Shown piece after piece: positions 52,373-60,671 of a DNA stretch of 64,000 nt. The DNA is from Mycolicibacterium nivoides (GTDB lineage Bacteria > Actinomycetota > Actinomycetes > Mycobacteriales > Mycobacteriaceae). The position numbers and the translations under genes were made by a program. Under the pieces are notes generated by a model. It was given only the letters and a program-made list of their open reading frames with translations, ran no database searches and was not told the DNA's origin. The first letter of the stretch is position 1; each line of letters begins with the position of its first letter. The stretch covers positions 2,930,801-2,994,800 of the forward strand of contig NZ_CP034072.1 in NCBI RefSeq assembly GCF_003855255.1, in the 5' to 3' direction.

Positions 52373-52978
52373 TCAGACCGTCAACATCGCGTCGATCAGA
52401 CGGCGTAGCACCTGCCTGATCTCGCGGCGGGCCTTTTTCGGATCCTCGGCGGTGGCGATGACCATGGCGGCCTCGTCGAGGGCGCCGATCAGTACGTGCG
52501 CCAGGGCCCGCACCGGCTGCCGGGCCAGCTGACCCGCCTTGATCGCCTCGGCCAGCAGCTGCTCGGTCATGCCCAGGCTGTAGCGCTGGGCGACATCGCG
52601 GAACCCGGCCCAACCGAGCACACTCGGGGCGTCGAGCAGGATCAACTGCCGCACCTCGGGATCACCCGACACCTCCAGCCAGGCATCGACCGCGGCCCGG
52701 ATCGCGTCGGCCGGCGTCGACGCGCCCGACGATGCCACCTCGGTCGCCAACCGGGCCATCACGTCCTGCTCGACGACCTCGACCACAGCCAGGAAAAGCG
52801 CTGCCTTGTCGGCGAATTGGTGATACATCGCGCCGCGGGTCACCCCGGCGGCACCGGCGATCTCGGGAGTGCCCACGTCGGCATAGCCACGTTCGCCCCA
52901 TAGCTGCCGGGCAGCCGAGATCAACGCCTCGCGGGTCGCCGCGGAACGCTCTTCCTGAGTACGTCTCTTGTTTTCCAT
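52373..52978 (-). CDS. TetR-family transcriptional regulator
   Basis: A 201-residue repressor. The N-terminal HTH (about 5-50) is SAATREALISAARQLWGERGY...TPEIAGAAGVTRGAMYHQFADKAALF. The C-terminal helical domain binds an unknown ligand. The ATG at 52978 is chosen since it gives MENKRRT and the usual length. It is divergent from the alpha/beta hydrolase at 53041, with a GGTAAGTTACC palindrome in the 62-bp gap, so it probably represses that gene and itself. Confidence 0.88.
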   Translation of the reverse strand: MENKRRTQEERSAATREALISAARQLWGERGYADVGTPEIAGAAGVTRGAMYHQFADKAALFLAVVEVVEQDVMARLATEVASSGASTPADAIRAAVDAWLEVSGDPEVRQLILLDAPSVLGWAGFRDVAQRYSLGMTEQLLAEAIKAGQLARQPVRALAHVLIGALDEAAMVIATAEDPKKARREIRQVLRRLIDAMLTV

Positions 52979-52988
52979 ACACCCTGTT

Positions 52989-52999
52989 GGTAAGTTACC
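52989..52999. promoter_or_regulatory. Candidate TetR operator (GGTAAGTTACC)
   Basis: An 11-bp near-perfect palindrome in the 62-bp gap between the divergent TetR and hydrolase genes, overlapping the likely promoters of both. Confidence 0.5.
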
Positions 53000-53040
53000 G
53001 GCAGACTGTTCGTAAATGCGTATCGAGCCGGGAGTCATCC

Positions 53041-53871
53041 ATGTCGATCATTGAGATTAACGCCGGAACCATCCATTACGAGGAATTCGGACCAATCGAC
53101 GGCAGGCCGGTCGTCTTCGTCCACGGCTACATGATGGGCGGTCAGTTGTGGCGGCAGGTCAGCGCCCGACTGGCCACGCAGGGCCTGCGGTGCATCGTCC
53201 CGACCTGGCCGCTGGGCGCGCATCCCGAACCGCTGTGGCCCGGCGCCGACCGGAGCATCCGCGGGATCGCCGACATCGTCGCCGACACCCTGGACGCGCT
53301 GGACCTGCAGGACGTCGTCCTGGTCGGCAACGACACCGGCGGCGTGGTCACCCAGCTGGTGGCGGTGCACCATCCGGAGCGGATCGGCGCCCTGGCGCTG
53401 ACGAGTTGTGATGCGTTCGAACACTTTCCGCCGCCCATCCTGAAGCCACTGATCGCGGCCGCCCGGTCCAGGACCGTGTTCCGGACTGCCGCCCAGTTGG
53501 TCCGGATCCCGGCCGTGCGCAAGCGCGCGTACGCGGGCCTCGCCTACTCCGACATCGACGCGCTCACCCGCGAGTGGGTCCGTACCGCGTTGTCGAATCC
53601 GGCGATCGCCGAGGATCTCCGGCAGTTCACCCTGTCGTTGCGCACGGAGGTCACCACCGGGGTTGCCGCGCGGCTGCCCGAATTCGACAAGCCGACGCTC
53701 ATCGCGTGGTCGGCCGATGACGTGTTCTTCGAGGTCGGCGACGGCGAACGACTGGCGCAGCTCATCCCCCAGGCCCGCCTCGAGGTCATCGACGGCGCCC
53801 GCACGTTCTCGATGGTCGACCGCCCGGACCGGCTGGCCGACCTGCTGTCGACGATCGCCGTCCGTGCCTGA
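53041..53871 (+). CDS. Alpha/beta hydrolase, haloalkane-dehalogenase/epoxide-hydrolase-like, missing catalytic His
   Basis: A 276-residue alpha/beta hydrolase from ATG 53041 behind GGGAG. The oxyanion region is VFVHGYMMGG and the nucleophile elbow is VGNDTGG, where Asp98 replaces Ser as in dehalogenases and epoxide hydrolases. The C-terminal block where a catalytic His is expected reads DGARTFSMVDRPDRLADLL with no His. It is therefore either an atypical or an inactive enzyme. It is paired with a TetR gene and is likely inducible by its substrate. Confidence 0.8.
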   Translation: MSIIEINAGTIHYEEFGPIDGRPVVFVHGYMMGGQLWRQVSARLATQGLRCIVPTWPLGAHPEPLWPGADRSIRGIADIVADTLDALDLQDVVLVGNDTGGVVTQLVAVHHPERIGALALTSCDAFEHFPPPILKPLIAAARSRTVFRTAAQLVRIPAVRKRAYAGLAYSDIDALTREWVRTALSNPAIAEDLRQFTLSLRTEVTTGVAARLPEFDKPTLIAWSADDVFFEVGDGERLAQLIPQARLEVIDGARTFSMVDRPDRLADLLSTIAVRA

Positions 53872-53879
53872 TTTCCTCC

Positions 53880-53941
53880 CGCGAGCAGACGCGTAGGTAC
53901 CCCAAGACGCCAATTTCCGGGTACCTCAACGTCTGCTCGCG
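53880..53941. terminator. Two-tier palindromic bidirectional terminator
   Basis: An outer stem CGCGAGCAGACG (53880-53891) with its complement (53930-53941), and an inner stem AGGTACCC (53895-53902) with GGGTACCT (53919-53926). It fills the gap between convergent genes and abuts the ligase stop. Confidence 0.7.
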
Positions 53942-55564
53942 CTAGAGGGTGAACACCTCGTAGACGCCATCGGCGTGCCGCGCCCGGATGGTCTTCTTGT
54001 CGTACTTGCCCACGCTGGTGCGCGGGACCTGCTCGATGAATGCCCACCGCTCGGGCAGCCACCACCGAACCACCTTGTCCGCCAGGAACTCCCTCAGCTC
54101 GGCCGGCTCCGCTGAGGCCCCCTCCTCCAGCACCACCACAGCCAGCGGACGCTCCTGCCACCGCTCGTCGGGCACCCCGACCACGGCGGCCTCCAACACC
54201 GCCGGGTGCGCGATCAGATGGTTCTCCAACTCCACCGAGGAGATCCACTCCCCGCCGGACTTGATGACATCCTTGGCCCGGTCGGTCAGCGTGACGTAGC
54301 CCTGCTGATCGATCGAGCCGACGTCCCCGGTACGCAGCCAGCCGCTCTCGAACTTCTCGGCATCGCGGCCCAGGTAGTAGGAGCCGGTGATCCACGGCCC
54401 GCGGACCTCCAGTTCGCCGACGGCGGTGCCGTCGTTGGGCAGCGGGGCGCCTTCGTCGTCGACGACACGCACCTCCACACCGCACATCGGCCGGCCCTGG
54501 CTGACCCGCATCTCCCACTGCCGCTCCTCGGACACCCCGGGCAACGGTTTGGCCACCGTGGCCAGCGGTGAGGTCTCGGTCATCCCCCACGCCTGCTGGA
54601 TGTAGACGCCGTAGCGCTCCTGGAAGGTCTGCATCAAGGACAGCGGCACCGCCGAACCACCGCAGGCCACCAGTCGCAGCGACGAAACATCGTGTCCCGG
54701 GTTCTTTTCCAGCCGGTGCATGACGTCGTTCCAGATGGTCGGTACGGCGCCGGCCAGCGTGGGGCGCTGCGATTCGATCAGGTCGATCAGCGAGGCACCG
54801 TCCATGAACCGGTCGGGCATCACCAGGTTGGCGCCGGCCATCAGCGCCGCATACGGCAACCCCCACGCGTTGGCGTGGAACATCGGCACGATCGGCAGCA
54901 CCGAGTCGCTGCAGCTGACGTCGAGGGCGTTGGCCGTGCAGGTGTTCAACGCATGCAGATAGCTCGACCGGTGGCTGTACACCACGCCCTTCGGGTTTCC
55001 GGTGGTGCCGCTCGTGTAACACATTGCTGCCGCGGAGTTTTCGTCGATCTCGGGCCAGTCGAACTCTTCTGCCTGCGCGGCCAGCAGCTCGTCCCAGCGC
55101 AGCACGGTCTTCCCGGTCAGGGCGCTGGTATCGCCGTCGCCGACCACGATCACGGTGTGCACGGTCTCCAGCAGCGGCAGCACAGGGGCCAGCAGCGGCA
55201 CCAGGGACACATCGGCGATCACGACGCTGTCGGCCGCCTCGTTGGCGATGTAGGCGATCTGCTCCGGCGACAGCCGGATGTTCAGGGTGTGCAGCACCGC
55301 GCCCATCGCGGGCACCGCGAGGTAGGCGACGAGGTGCTCGGTGTTGTTCCACATGAACGTGCCGACGCGCTGGTCGCCGTCGACCCCGAGCCCGCGCAGG
55401 GCATGGGCCAGCTGCGCCGCCTGGCCGCCCAGCTCCCGATAGTTGATCGTGCGGTAGCGGCCCTCGCCTCCCGCGGTGGTCACGGTCCGGTCCCCGTTGA
55501 CGCCGCAGGCATGTCGCAGGATCGACGCGATCGTCAACGGCCAGTTCTGCATCGTGCTCTTCAC
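53942..55564 (-). CDS. Acyl-CoA synthetase / long-chain fatty-acid-CoA ligase (FadD-type)
   Basis: A 540-residue adenylate-forming enzyme. The P-loop is YTSGTTGNPKGV, with QAWGMTETSP, TGDVGSIDQQGYVTLTDRAKDVIKSGGEWIS (the adenylate and hinge motifs) and the A10 lysine in TSVGKYDKKTIR. It activates a carboxylic acid to acyl-AMP and then to acyl-CoA. The substrate is not clear. It is convergent with the hydrolase gene at 53041. The start at 55564 gives MKSTMQNW. Confidence 0.9.
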   Translation of the reverse strand: MKSTMQNWPLTIASILRHACGVNGDRTVTTAGGEGRYRTINYRELGGQAAQLAHALRGLGVDGDQRVGTFMWNNTEHLVAYLAVPAMGAVLHTLNIRLSPEQIAYIANEAADSVVIADVSLVPLLAPVLPLLETVHTVIVVGDGDTSALTGKTVLRWDELLAAQAEEFDWPEIDENSAAAMCYTSGTTGNPKGVVYSHRSSYLHALNTCTANALDVSCSDSVLPIVPMFHANAWGLPYAALMAGANLVMPDRFMDGASLIDLIESQRPTLAGAVPTIWNDVMHRLEKNPGHDVSSLRLVACGGSAVPLSLMQTFQERYGVYIQQAWGMTETSPLATVAKPLPGVSEERQWEMRVSQGRPMCGVEVRVVDDEGAPLPNDGTAVGELEVRGPWITGSYYLGRDAEKFESGWLRTGDVGSIDQQGYVTLTDRAKDVIKSGGEWISSVELENHLIAHPAVLEAAVVGVPDERWQERPLAVVVLEEGASAEPAELREFLADKVVRWWLPERWAFIEQVPRTSVGKYDKKTIRARHADGVYEVFTL

Positions 55565-55672
55565 GGGCGCGATGCTATGCGCTCGCCGGTCGGCACCGGC
55601 GGGAACGATTCGAATTTCCTGAACGATGTATGTAGGGGAAGATGGACCGGTAACGACGGAAGGACGTGTCCG

Positions 55673-55984
55673 ATGCGCGCGAAGTGGACGCTGGCAGCAG
55701 TCGGCGTGGCTGTGTTGGGCGTGATGGGCGGGTCGACGGCGATCGCCTCGGCAGAGGAAACTGCCCAGCAGGTGATCAGCCGCCTGCAGTCCGAGGGCTA
55801 CACCGTCACCATCGACAAGATCGGCACCGCGCCGCTGGAGCAGTGCACGGTGACCAGCGTGCGCAACCCCCAGCAGGTCACCCAGTTGGTGCCCTACGTC
55901 GGTCCCGGACTCGGCGGCGATCGGATCCTGGTCCCATCGGTCACCAGCCAGACCGTGTCGGTGTCACTCAACTGCCAGCGCTGA
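55673..55984 (+). CDS. Small secreted protein, convergent paralogue A
   Basis: A 103-residue exported protein. The signal peptide (1-27, cleavage after ASA) precedes EETAQQVISRLQSEGYTVTIDKIGTAPLEQC. The conserved core IDKIGTAPLEQCTVTSVRNPQ and the final SLNCQ carry the two Cys. The paralogue on the other strand at 55988 has VNIDRVGSAPLDQCTVISVRNPQ and SLDC. The family is common in mycobacteria with no assigned function. AAGGA lies nine bases before the ATG. Confidence 0.82.
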   Translation: MRAKWTLAAVGVAVLGVMGGSTAIASAEETAQQVISRLQSEGYTVTIDKIGTAPLEQCTVTSVRNPQQVTQLVPYVGPGLGGDRILVPSVTSQTVSVSLNCQR

Positions 55985-55987
55985 GCC

Positions 55988-56302
55988 TCACTTCGAGCAG
56001 TCCAGCGACACCGTGATGGTTCGCCGCACCACTACGGGTACGAGATCGAATTCCTTCGTTCCGTTCTTGCCGAACCGCTCGACCCGGATCAGCCTGGTCT
56101 GGGTCTGCGGGTTACGGACGCTGATGACGGTGCACTGATCGAGCGGGGCGCTGCCCACCCGGTCGATGTTGACGTAGAAGCCCTCGGCTTCCAGCAGTCC
56201 GATGGTCTCGATCGCCGAGTCGGCAAATGCCGATCCGGCGGGCGCCAATATGGTTCCCAACGCCGCCCCCGACGCGGCCACCATGATGATCGATGCGTAC
56301 AT
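55988..56302 (-). CDS. Small secreted protein, convergent paralogue B
   Basis: A 104-residue exported protein. The signal peptide (1-27) ends AFA-DS. The core INIDRVGSAPLDQC and the ending TITVSLDC match paralogue A in order and cysteine spacing, differing by a KNGTKEFDL insert. The start at 56302 is preferred over the upstream GTG at 56335 because it gives the same length as A. The stops of the two genes are 3 bp apart, tail to tail, a rare paralogue arrangement. Confidence 0.8.
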   Translation of the reverse strand: MYASIIMVAASGAALGTILAPAGSAFADSAIETIGLLEAEGFYVNIDRVGSAPLDQCTVISVRNPQTQTRLIRVERFGKNGTKEFDLVPVVVRRTITVSLDCSK

Positions 56303-56434
56303 GGCCGTGTCTTCTTTCTCACTTCTCGCATACACCTTTTCGGTGATGTCCTGCCCTTTGTTACGGGCCAGGGCCGGCAGGAGTTCAACGCAAAGACCCG
56401 GCCGGGCGGTACCGGCCGGGCCTGTAGCTACCTG

Positions 56435-57796
56435 TCAGGCGTGCGCAGGTTCGGGTGTGCGGTTGGCATGGTCGTCGACCATGGTGAGTTCGTCGAACGG
56501 ATCGTCGCCGCGCAGCACCGCATCGACCTTGGCCTTGTTCACGGTGTGTGTCCACGAGCCGACCAGCAGGGTGGCCACCGCGTTGCCGGAGAAGTTGGTC
56601 ACCGCGCGGGCTTCGGACATGAACCGGTCGATCCCGACGATCAGTCCGACCCCGTCGAGCAGGTCGGGGCGATGGGCCTGCAGGCCACCGGCCAGCGTGG
56701 CCAATCCGGCGCCGGTGACGCCGGCCGCTCCCTTCGACGCGACGATCATGAACACCAGCAGTCCGATCTGCTGCCCGACGGACATCGGGGCACTCAGCGC
56801 GTCCGCGATGAACAGCGCCGCCATGGTCAGGTAGATCGCCGTGCCGTCGAGGTTGAACGAATACCCGGTCGGCACAACGACACCGACAGTGCTTCGGTCG
56901 ACACCCAGGTGCTCCATCTTGGCGATCAGCCGCGGCAGCGCCGACTCCGACGAAGAGGTCGAGAAGATCAGCAGATACTCGCGGGCCAGGTACCGCACCA
57001 GCTTGAAGATGGACACTCCCGACACCGCGCGCAGCAATACGCCGAGCACGCCGAACACGAACACCACGCAGGTCACGTAGAAGCCGAGCATCAGGGTCAG
57101 CAGCTGGGTGACGGCGGTCCAGCCGGTCTGCCCGACGACGTTGGCGATCGCACCGAAGGCGCCGATCGGCGCCAGCCACAGGATCATGATCAGCACCTTG
57201 AACACGAGCTTCTGCAGGTGTTCGATACCGCGCAGGATCGGTTCACCCGCGCTGCCCATGCCCTGCAGCGCGAACCCGACCAACAACGCCACGAACAAGG
57301 CCTGGAGCACGCTGCCCGCCGTCAGCGACGAGAACAGCGTCTCCGGGATGATGCCCTGGACGAAGTCCATGAGTCCGCCGGACTCATGTGCCTTCTCCGC
57401 GAGTTCGGCGCCCTTGCCCGCCGAGCTCTCCGACAGGTGCATGCCGCTGCCCGGGTGGATCAGGTTGCCGACCACCAGACCGATGGTCAGCGCGATCGTG
57501 GACATCGCCAGGAAGTAGCCGAAGGCCAGGCCGCCGACCTTCCCGACGGTGGCGGCCTTGCGCACCGAGCCGATGCCCAACACGATCGTGCAGAAGATGA
57601 TGGGGCCGATCATCATCTTGATCAGGTTGACGAACATGGTGCCGAGTACGCCGACGCTCTTGCCGACCTCGGGTGCCACGAGCCCGACCACCACACCGAC
57701 GACGACGGCTGCGATGACCGCGATGTAGAGCCAGTGCGTGCGGTCGCGACGCTGCGGGGGCGCCGGCTCTGATTGCGGGTCCATGGACACGGTCAT
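56435..57796 (-). CDS. dctA: DctA-family dicarboxylate:cation symporter
   Basis: A 453-residue protein of the DAACS family. The N-terminus (DRTHWLYIAVIAAVVVG) leads into about eight to ten helices. The re-entrant loop region STSSSESALPRLIAKMEHLGVDR and the cation motif GYSFNLDGTAIYLTMAALF are diagnostic, and the later helix has GAAGVTGAG. It takes up C4-dicarboxylates with Na+ or H+. GGAGG precedes the ATG at 57796. A CRP-type palindrome 64 bp upstream and a CitA/CitB-type pair 600 bp further support carbon-source control. Confidence 0.92.
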   Translation of the reverse strand: MTVSMDPQSEPAPPQRRDRTHWLYIAVIAAVVVGVVVGLVAPEVGKSVGVLGTMFVNLIKMMIGPIIFCTIVLGIGSVRKAATVGKVGGLAFGYFLAMSTIALTIGLVVGNLIHPGSGMHLSESSAGKGAELAEKAHESGGLMDFVQGIIPETLFSSLTAGSVLQALFVALLVGFALQGMGSAGEPILRGIEHLQKLVFKVLIMILWLAPIGAFGAIANVVGQTGWTAVTQLLTLMLGFYVTCVVFVFGVLGVLLRAVSGVSIFKLVRYLAREYLLIFSTSSSESALPRLIAKMEHLGVDRSTVGVVVPTGYSFNLDGTAIYLTMAALFIADALSAPMSVGQQIGLLVFMIVASKGAAGVTGAGLATLAGGLQAHRPDLLDGVGLIVGIDRFMSEARAVTNFSGNAVATLLVGSWTHTVNKAKVDAVLRGDDPFDELTMVDDHANRTPEPAHA

Positions 57797-57859
57797 CGGT
57801 CCACCTCCAGTTCGGTTGGGTTCGGCGTGAATGCGTGTACCAGTACCTTCGACCATAGG

Positions 57860-57873
57860 GTGAGCCAGGTCAC
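57860..57873. promoter_or_regulatory. CRP-type operator upstream of dctA
   Basis: GTGAGCCAGGTCAC, fitting the mycobacterial CRP motif GTGAN6TCAC, lies 64 bp upstream of the dctA ATG. It is one of the better matches in the window and is placed where an activator would act. Confidence 0.5.
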
Positions 57874-57902
57874 GTTTTAGTTCATTACGTTCAGACAGCG
57901 AT

Positions 57903-57933
57903 CCGGCCCCGAGGCGAGCGACTTCGGGACCGG
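57903..57933 (-). terminator. Imperfect hairpin terminator after the proline-rich protein
   Basis: Twelve-base arms with two mismatches around a 7-base loop, 17 bp past the stop at 57950. A G.U-tolerant pairing makes it a likely terminator separating this gene from dctA. Confidence 0.45.
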
Positions 57934-57949
57934 ACCAGCGATCGATTGC

Positions 57950-58225
57950 TCAGATACCCGCGCAGAGCGAGACAAACGGAATAGGCGCGCAGATGCCGAC
58001 CGAGAAGTAGGGCGTGATGTCACCGTTCCACGCCGGCGGAGGGGGTGGTGGAGGCGGGGGCGGCGGCACCTGGGCCGCCACGCAGGTGTTCGAAGGCGGA
58101 TCGAAAACAGTGCCCACTCCGCACTCGGTGGCGTTGCCGACCGCCGGGCAAATCGCCGTCACCACCGCCAGTGACGCAACCGCGGCCATGATGATGGTCG
58201 TCAAGCGATGAATCGTGCAGCTCAT
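57950..58225 (-). CDS. Small secreted proline-rich protein
   Basis: A 91-residue protein. The signal peptide (1-32) ends GNA-TE. The mature part has Cys pairs (ECGVGTVFDPPSNTCV and ICAPIPFVSLC) around a run of eleven prolines (54-64). A short exported protein with a rigid polyproline spacer. The function is unknown. It sits between dctA and the two-component sensor, with which it shares the 184-bp upstream region. Confidence 0.72.
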   Translation of the reverse strand: MSCTIHRLTTIIMAAVASLAVVTAICPAVGNATECGVGTVFDPPSNTCVAAQVPPPPPPPPPPPAWNGDITPYFSVGICAPIPFVSLCAGI

Positions 58226-58409
58226 CGCAGGTCTCCCTTGGATCTACCCTCGACCCTGCTTACTGTCAGATTCTACGACTGAGCGCCCGCGAACAGCAGC
58301 CCTGAATTGACGGGCGCGAAGGTCCCAAGGATCGCCGGCGCGAACCCGCTACCAGCGGATATCCGAGCCACTATTTTGAAAGATCGTTGCCTTCACAATC
58401 GGAGGTGTT

Positions 58410-59969
58410 GTGACGCACTGGCGGCAGCTGCCGGCCCGGGCCTGGCCGCGCTCCCTGGCCGGGCAGGCCATCGCACTGCAGGTCCTGGTGGTCGCGGTGG
58501 TGGTGCTGGCCGGCACCGCGCTGGCCCTTCTCGATGCCCGCCGCGACGGCGAGGATGCTGCGCGCGAGCAGGTGATCGGCATCGCCACCGCGCTGGCCGA
58601 TTCCCCCTCGACGGCGGCAGCCATCGAATCCGGCACCGCGACAAAGGTTTTGCAGCCGGTAACCGAGGCAGTGCGGACCAGCACCGACATCGCGTTCATC
58701 ACGATCATGGCGCCGGACGGAGTGCGGTTCACCCACACCGATCCCACCCAGATCGGCGGGCATTACCTGGGCACCGTCGAACCCGCGTTGCGCGGCCAGA
58801 CGTTCAGCGAGGTCTACACCGGGACGCTGGGTCCGTCGGTGCGCGCGATCGCGCCGGTGCGTAGCGCCGACGGACGCATCGTTGGCCTGGTGTCGGCGGG
58901 GATCACCCAGCAGACGCTGGCCCAGCGCTGGCGCGCGCAGATTCCGGTGATCGCCGCGGTAACCGCTGCCGCACTGGCGGTTTCACTGATCGGGGTGTGG
59001 GCGATCCGGCGCAGGCTGTTGCGTCAGACCCGGGGCCTGCGGCCCGACGAACTGCGGGTCATGTACGACCACCACGACGCGATCCTGCATTCGGTGTCGG
59101 AGGGACTCATCGTGCTCGATCGCGATGGCGTGGCCCTGGCCAATGACGAAGCACGCCGGCTGCTGGGACTGGCGTCAGGGCCGGTGCGCACGCAGGACCT
59201 GCCGCAGTTTCTGCGCAGCGCCGATCCCGGAGTGCGCGACGAGCTGCACGTCACCGCCGACCGCGTGCTGGTCGTCAACCGGGCCCGTGTCGCCGGCGCC
59301 GGCTCGGAAGTCGTCACGATCCGTGATCGCACCGAACTGCAGGGCGCCCTCGGCGAGCTCAGCTCGTTGCAGGTGCTGGCCGACTCGTTGCGGGCGCAGG
59401 CGCACGAGTCGGCCAACAAGCTGCACACGGTGGTCACCATGGTGGAGATGGGCCGGCCCGAGGATGCGGTCCGGTTCGCCACCAGTGAATTGGAGTTGTC
59501 CCAGCGCCTGGTGGACCGGTTGTCGCTGGCCGTGGGTGAACCTGCCCTGGTGGCCCTGTTGCTCGGCAAGACGGCTCAGGCCGACGAACGTGGGATCGCG
59601 CTGACCGTCACCGAGGACACCCAGTTGTCCGCCGACGCCGTGCTCTCCGGGCAGGAGATGGTGACGGTTCTGGGTAATCTGATCGACAATGCGATGGATG
59701 CCTGTGACCGTGACGATCCGTGGATCGAGGTCACAGTGACCCAGGACGATCACGAGTTGTTGATCCGGGTGGCCGACAGCGGCCCCGGCATGGACTCCGA
59801 CACCTTCGAAAAGGCCATGCAGCGTGGCTATTCCACGAAATCCGCCGACCCGGCCGGGCATGGGCTGGGACTGGCCCTGGTCGGCCAGGTGATCCGCAAG
59901 CACGGCGGGACTCTGCGCGCCGACGTCACCTACGGTTCCGTGGTGACCGCGACGGTGCCACGGCCATGA
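58410..59969 (+). CDS. Sensor histidine kinase, CitA/DcuS/DctB type
   Basis: A 519-residue sensor from GTG 58410 behind GGAGGT. Two helices (about 20-42 and 175-195) flank a periplasmic-type PAS sensor domain (45-170). A second PAS-like segment follows (215-320), then the H-box QAHESANKLHTVV with His332, and the HATPase domain with N-box LGNLIDNAMDA and G-boxes ADSGPGM and GHGLGLAL. Adjacent to dctA this points to C4-dicarboxylate or citrate sensing. The ATGA at its end overlaps the response regulator. Confidence 0.9.
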   Translation: MTHWRQLPARAWPRSLAGQAIALQVLVVAVVVLAGTALALLDARRDGEDAAREQVIGIATALADSPSTAAAIESGTATKVLQPVTEAVRTSTDIAFITIMAPDGVRFTHTDPTQIGGHYLGTVEPALRGQTFSEVYTGTLGPSVRAIAPVRSADGRIVGLVSAGITQQTLAQRWRAQIPVIAAVTAAALAVSLIGVWAIRRRLLRQTRGLRPDELRVMYDHHDAILHSVSEGLIVLDRDGVALANDEARRLLGLASGPVRTQDLPQFLRSADPGVRDELHVTADRVLVVNRARVAGAGSEVVTIRDRTELQGALGELSSLQVLADSLRAQAHESANKLHTVVTMVEMGRPEDAVRFATSELELSQRLVDRLSLAVGEPALVALLLGKTAQADERGIALTVTEDTQLSADAVLSGQEMVTVLGNLIDNAMDACDRDDPWIEVTVTQDDHELLIRVADSGPGMDSDTFEKAMQRGYSTKSADPAGHGLGLALVGQVIRKHGGTLRADVTYGSVVTATVPRP

Positions 59970-60670
59970 GCGCTTGCTCGACGATCAGCGTCCTCATCGT
60001 CGAGGACGATCCGCTCATCGCCGAGGCCCATCAGGCCTATCTCGGCCGCCTGGAGGGGTTTTCGGTTGCAGCGGTGGCGCACACCGCACGCGACGCGATG
60101 CGGGCGGCGGCGGCTGCGGCCGCGTCCGAGCATCCGGTAGACCTCGTGCTGCTGGACATCGGATTGCCCGATGCCAGCGGAATCTCTTTGGCGTCCGGCC
60201 TTTCCGGGCTGCGTCCTGCTCCTGACATCATCGCCATCACCTCCGAGCGGGACCTGGAGATGGTGCGCGCGGCGGTGGCCCATGGCGCTCTGGCCTATCT
60301 GCTCAAGCCGTTCGCGTTCGCAGCTTTCCGCGACCGGCTGGAGCGCTACCGCCGCTATCGTCTGGCGCTGCCGTCGGGAACCGATGCCGCCAGCCAGGCC
60401 GAGGTCGACCGGGCGTTGGCCGAATTACGCATCGCCACAGACAAATCCACCGCGCCCAAAGGTGCGGCACCACAGACCACAGAGGGGATCGCCGCGGCGG
60501 TGCGCGACGCGCCGGACGGGCTGACCGCCGATGAGGCGGCCAAACGGGTCGGCGTGTCACGGGTAACGGCGTGGCGCTATCTCGAGCGTCTGGCCGATGA
60601 CGGCACCGTCACCCGCCACACGGAATACGGCAAGGCCGGGCGGCCGCGTACCCGCTATCGCTGGCGCTGA
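59966..60670 (+). CDS. Response regulator, CitB/DcuR type
   Basis: A 234-residue regulator. The receiver domain has the acidic pair EDD (13-15), the phosphoacceptor Asp64 in LLDIGLPD, and the Lys of YLLKPF. The C-terminal HTH domain contains GLTADEAAKRVGVSRVTAWRYLERL as in CitB-like regulators. It is coupled to the sensor by ATGA overlap. The pair likely controls dctA in response to a dicarboxylate. It converges on the beta-propeller gene with one base between stops. Confidence 0.92.
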   Translation: MSACSTISVLIVEDDPLIAEAHQAYLGRLEGFSVAAVAHTARDAMRAAAAAAASEHPVDLVLLDIGLPDASGISLASGLSGLRPAPDIIAITSERDLEMVRAAVAHGALAYLLKPFAFAAFRDRLERYRRYRLALPSGTDAASQAEVDRALAELRIATDKSTAPKGAAPQTTEGIAAAVRDAPDGLTADEAAKRVGVSRVTAWRYLERLADDGTVTRHTEYGKAGRPRTRYRWR

Positions 60671-60671
60671 G

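Noticed and set aside
58014..58211. Plus-strand frame opposite the small proline-rich protein
   Set aside because: A run of Gly codons antisense to a proline run; the minus-strand frame has a signal peptide and Cys pairs and is the better call.
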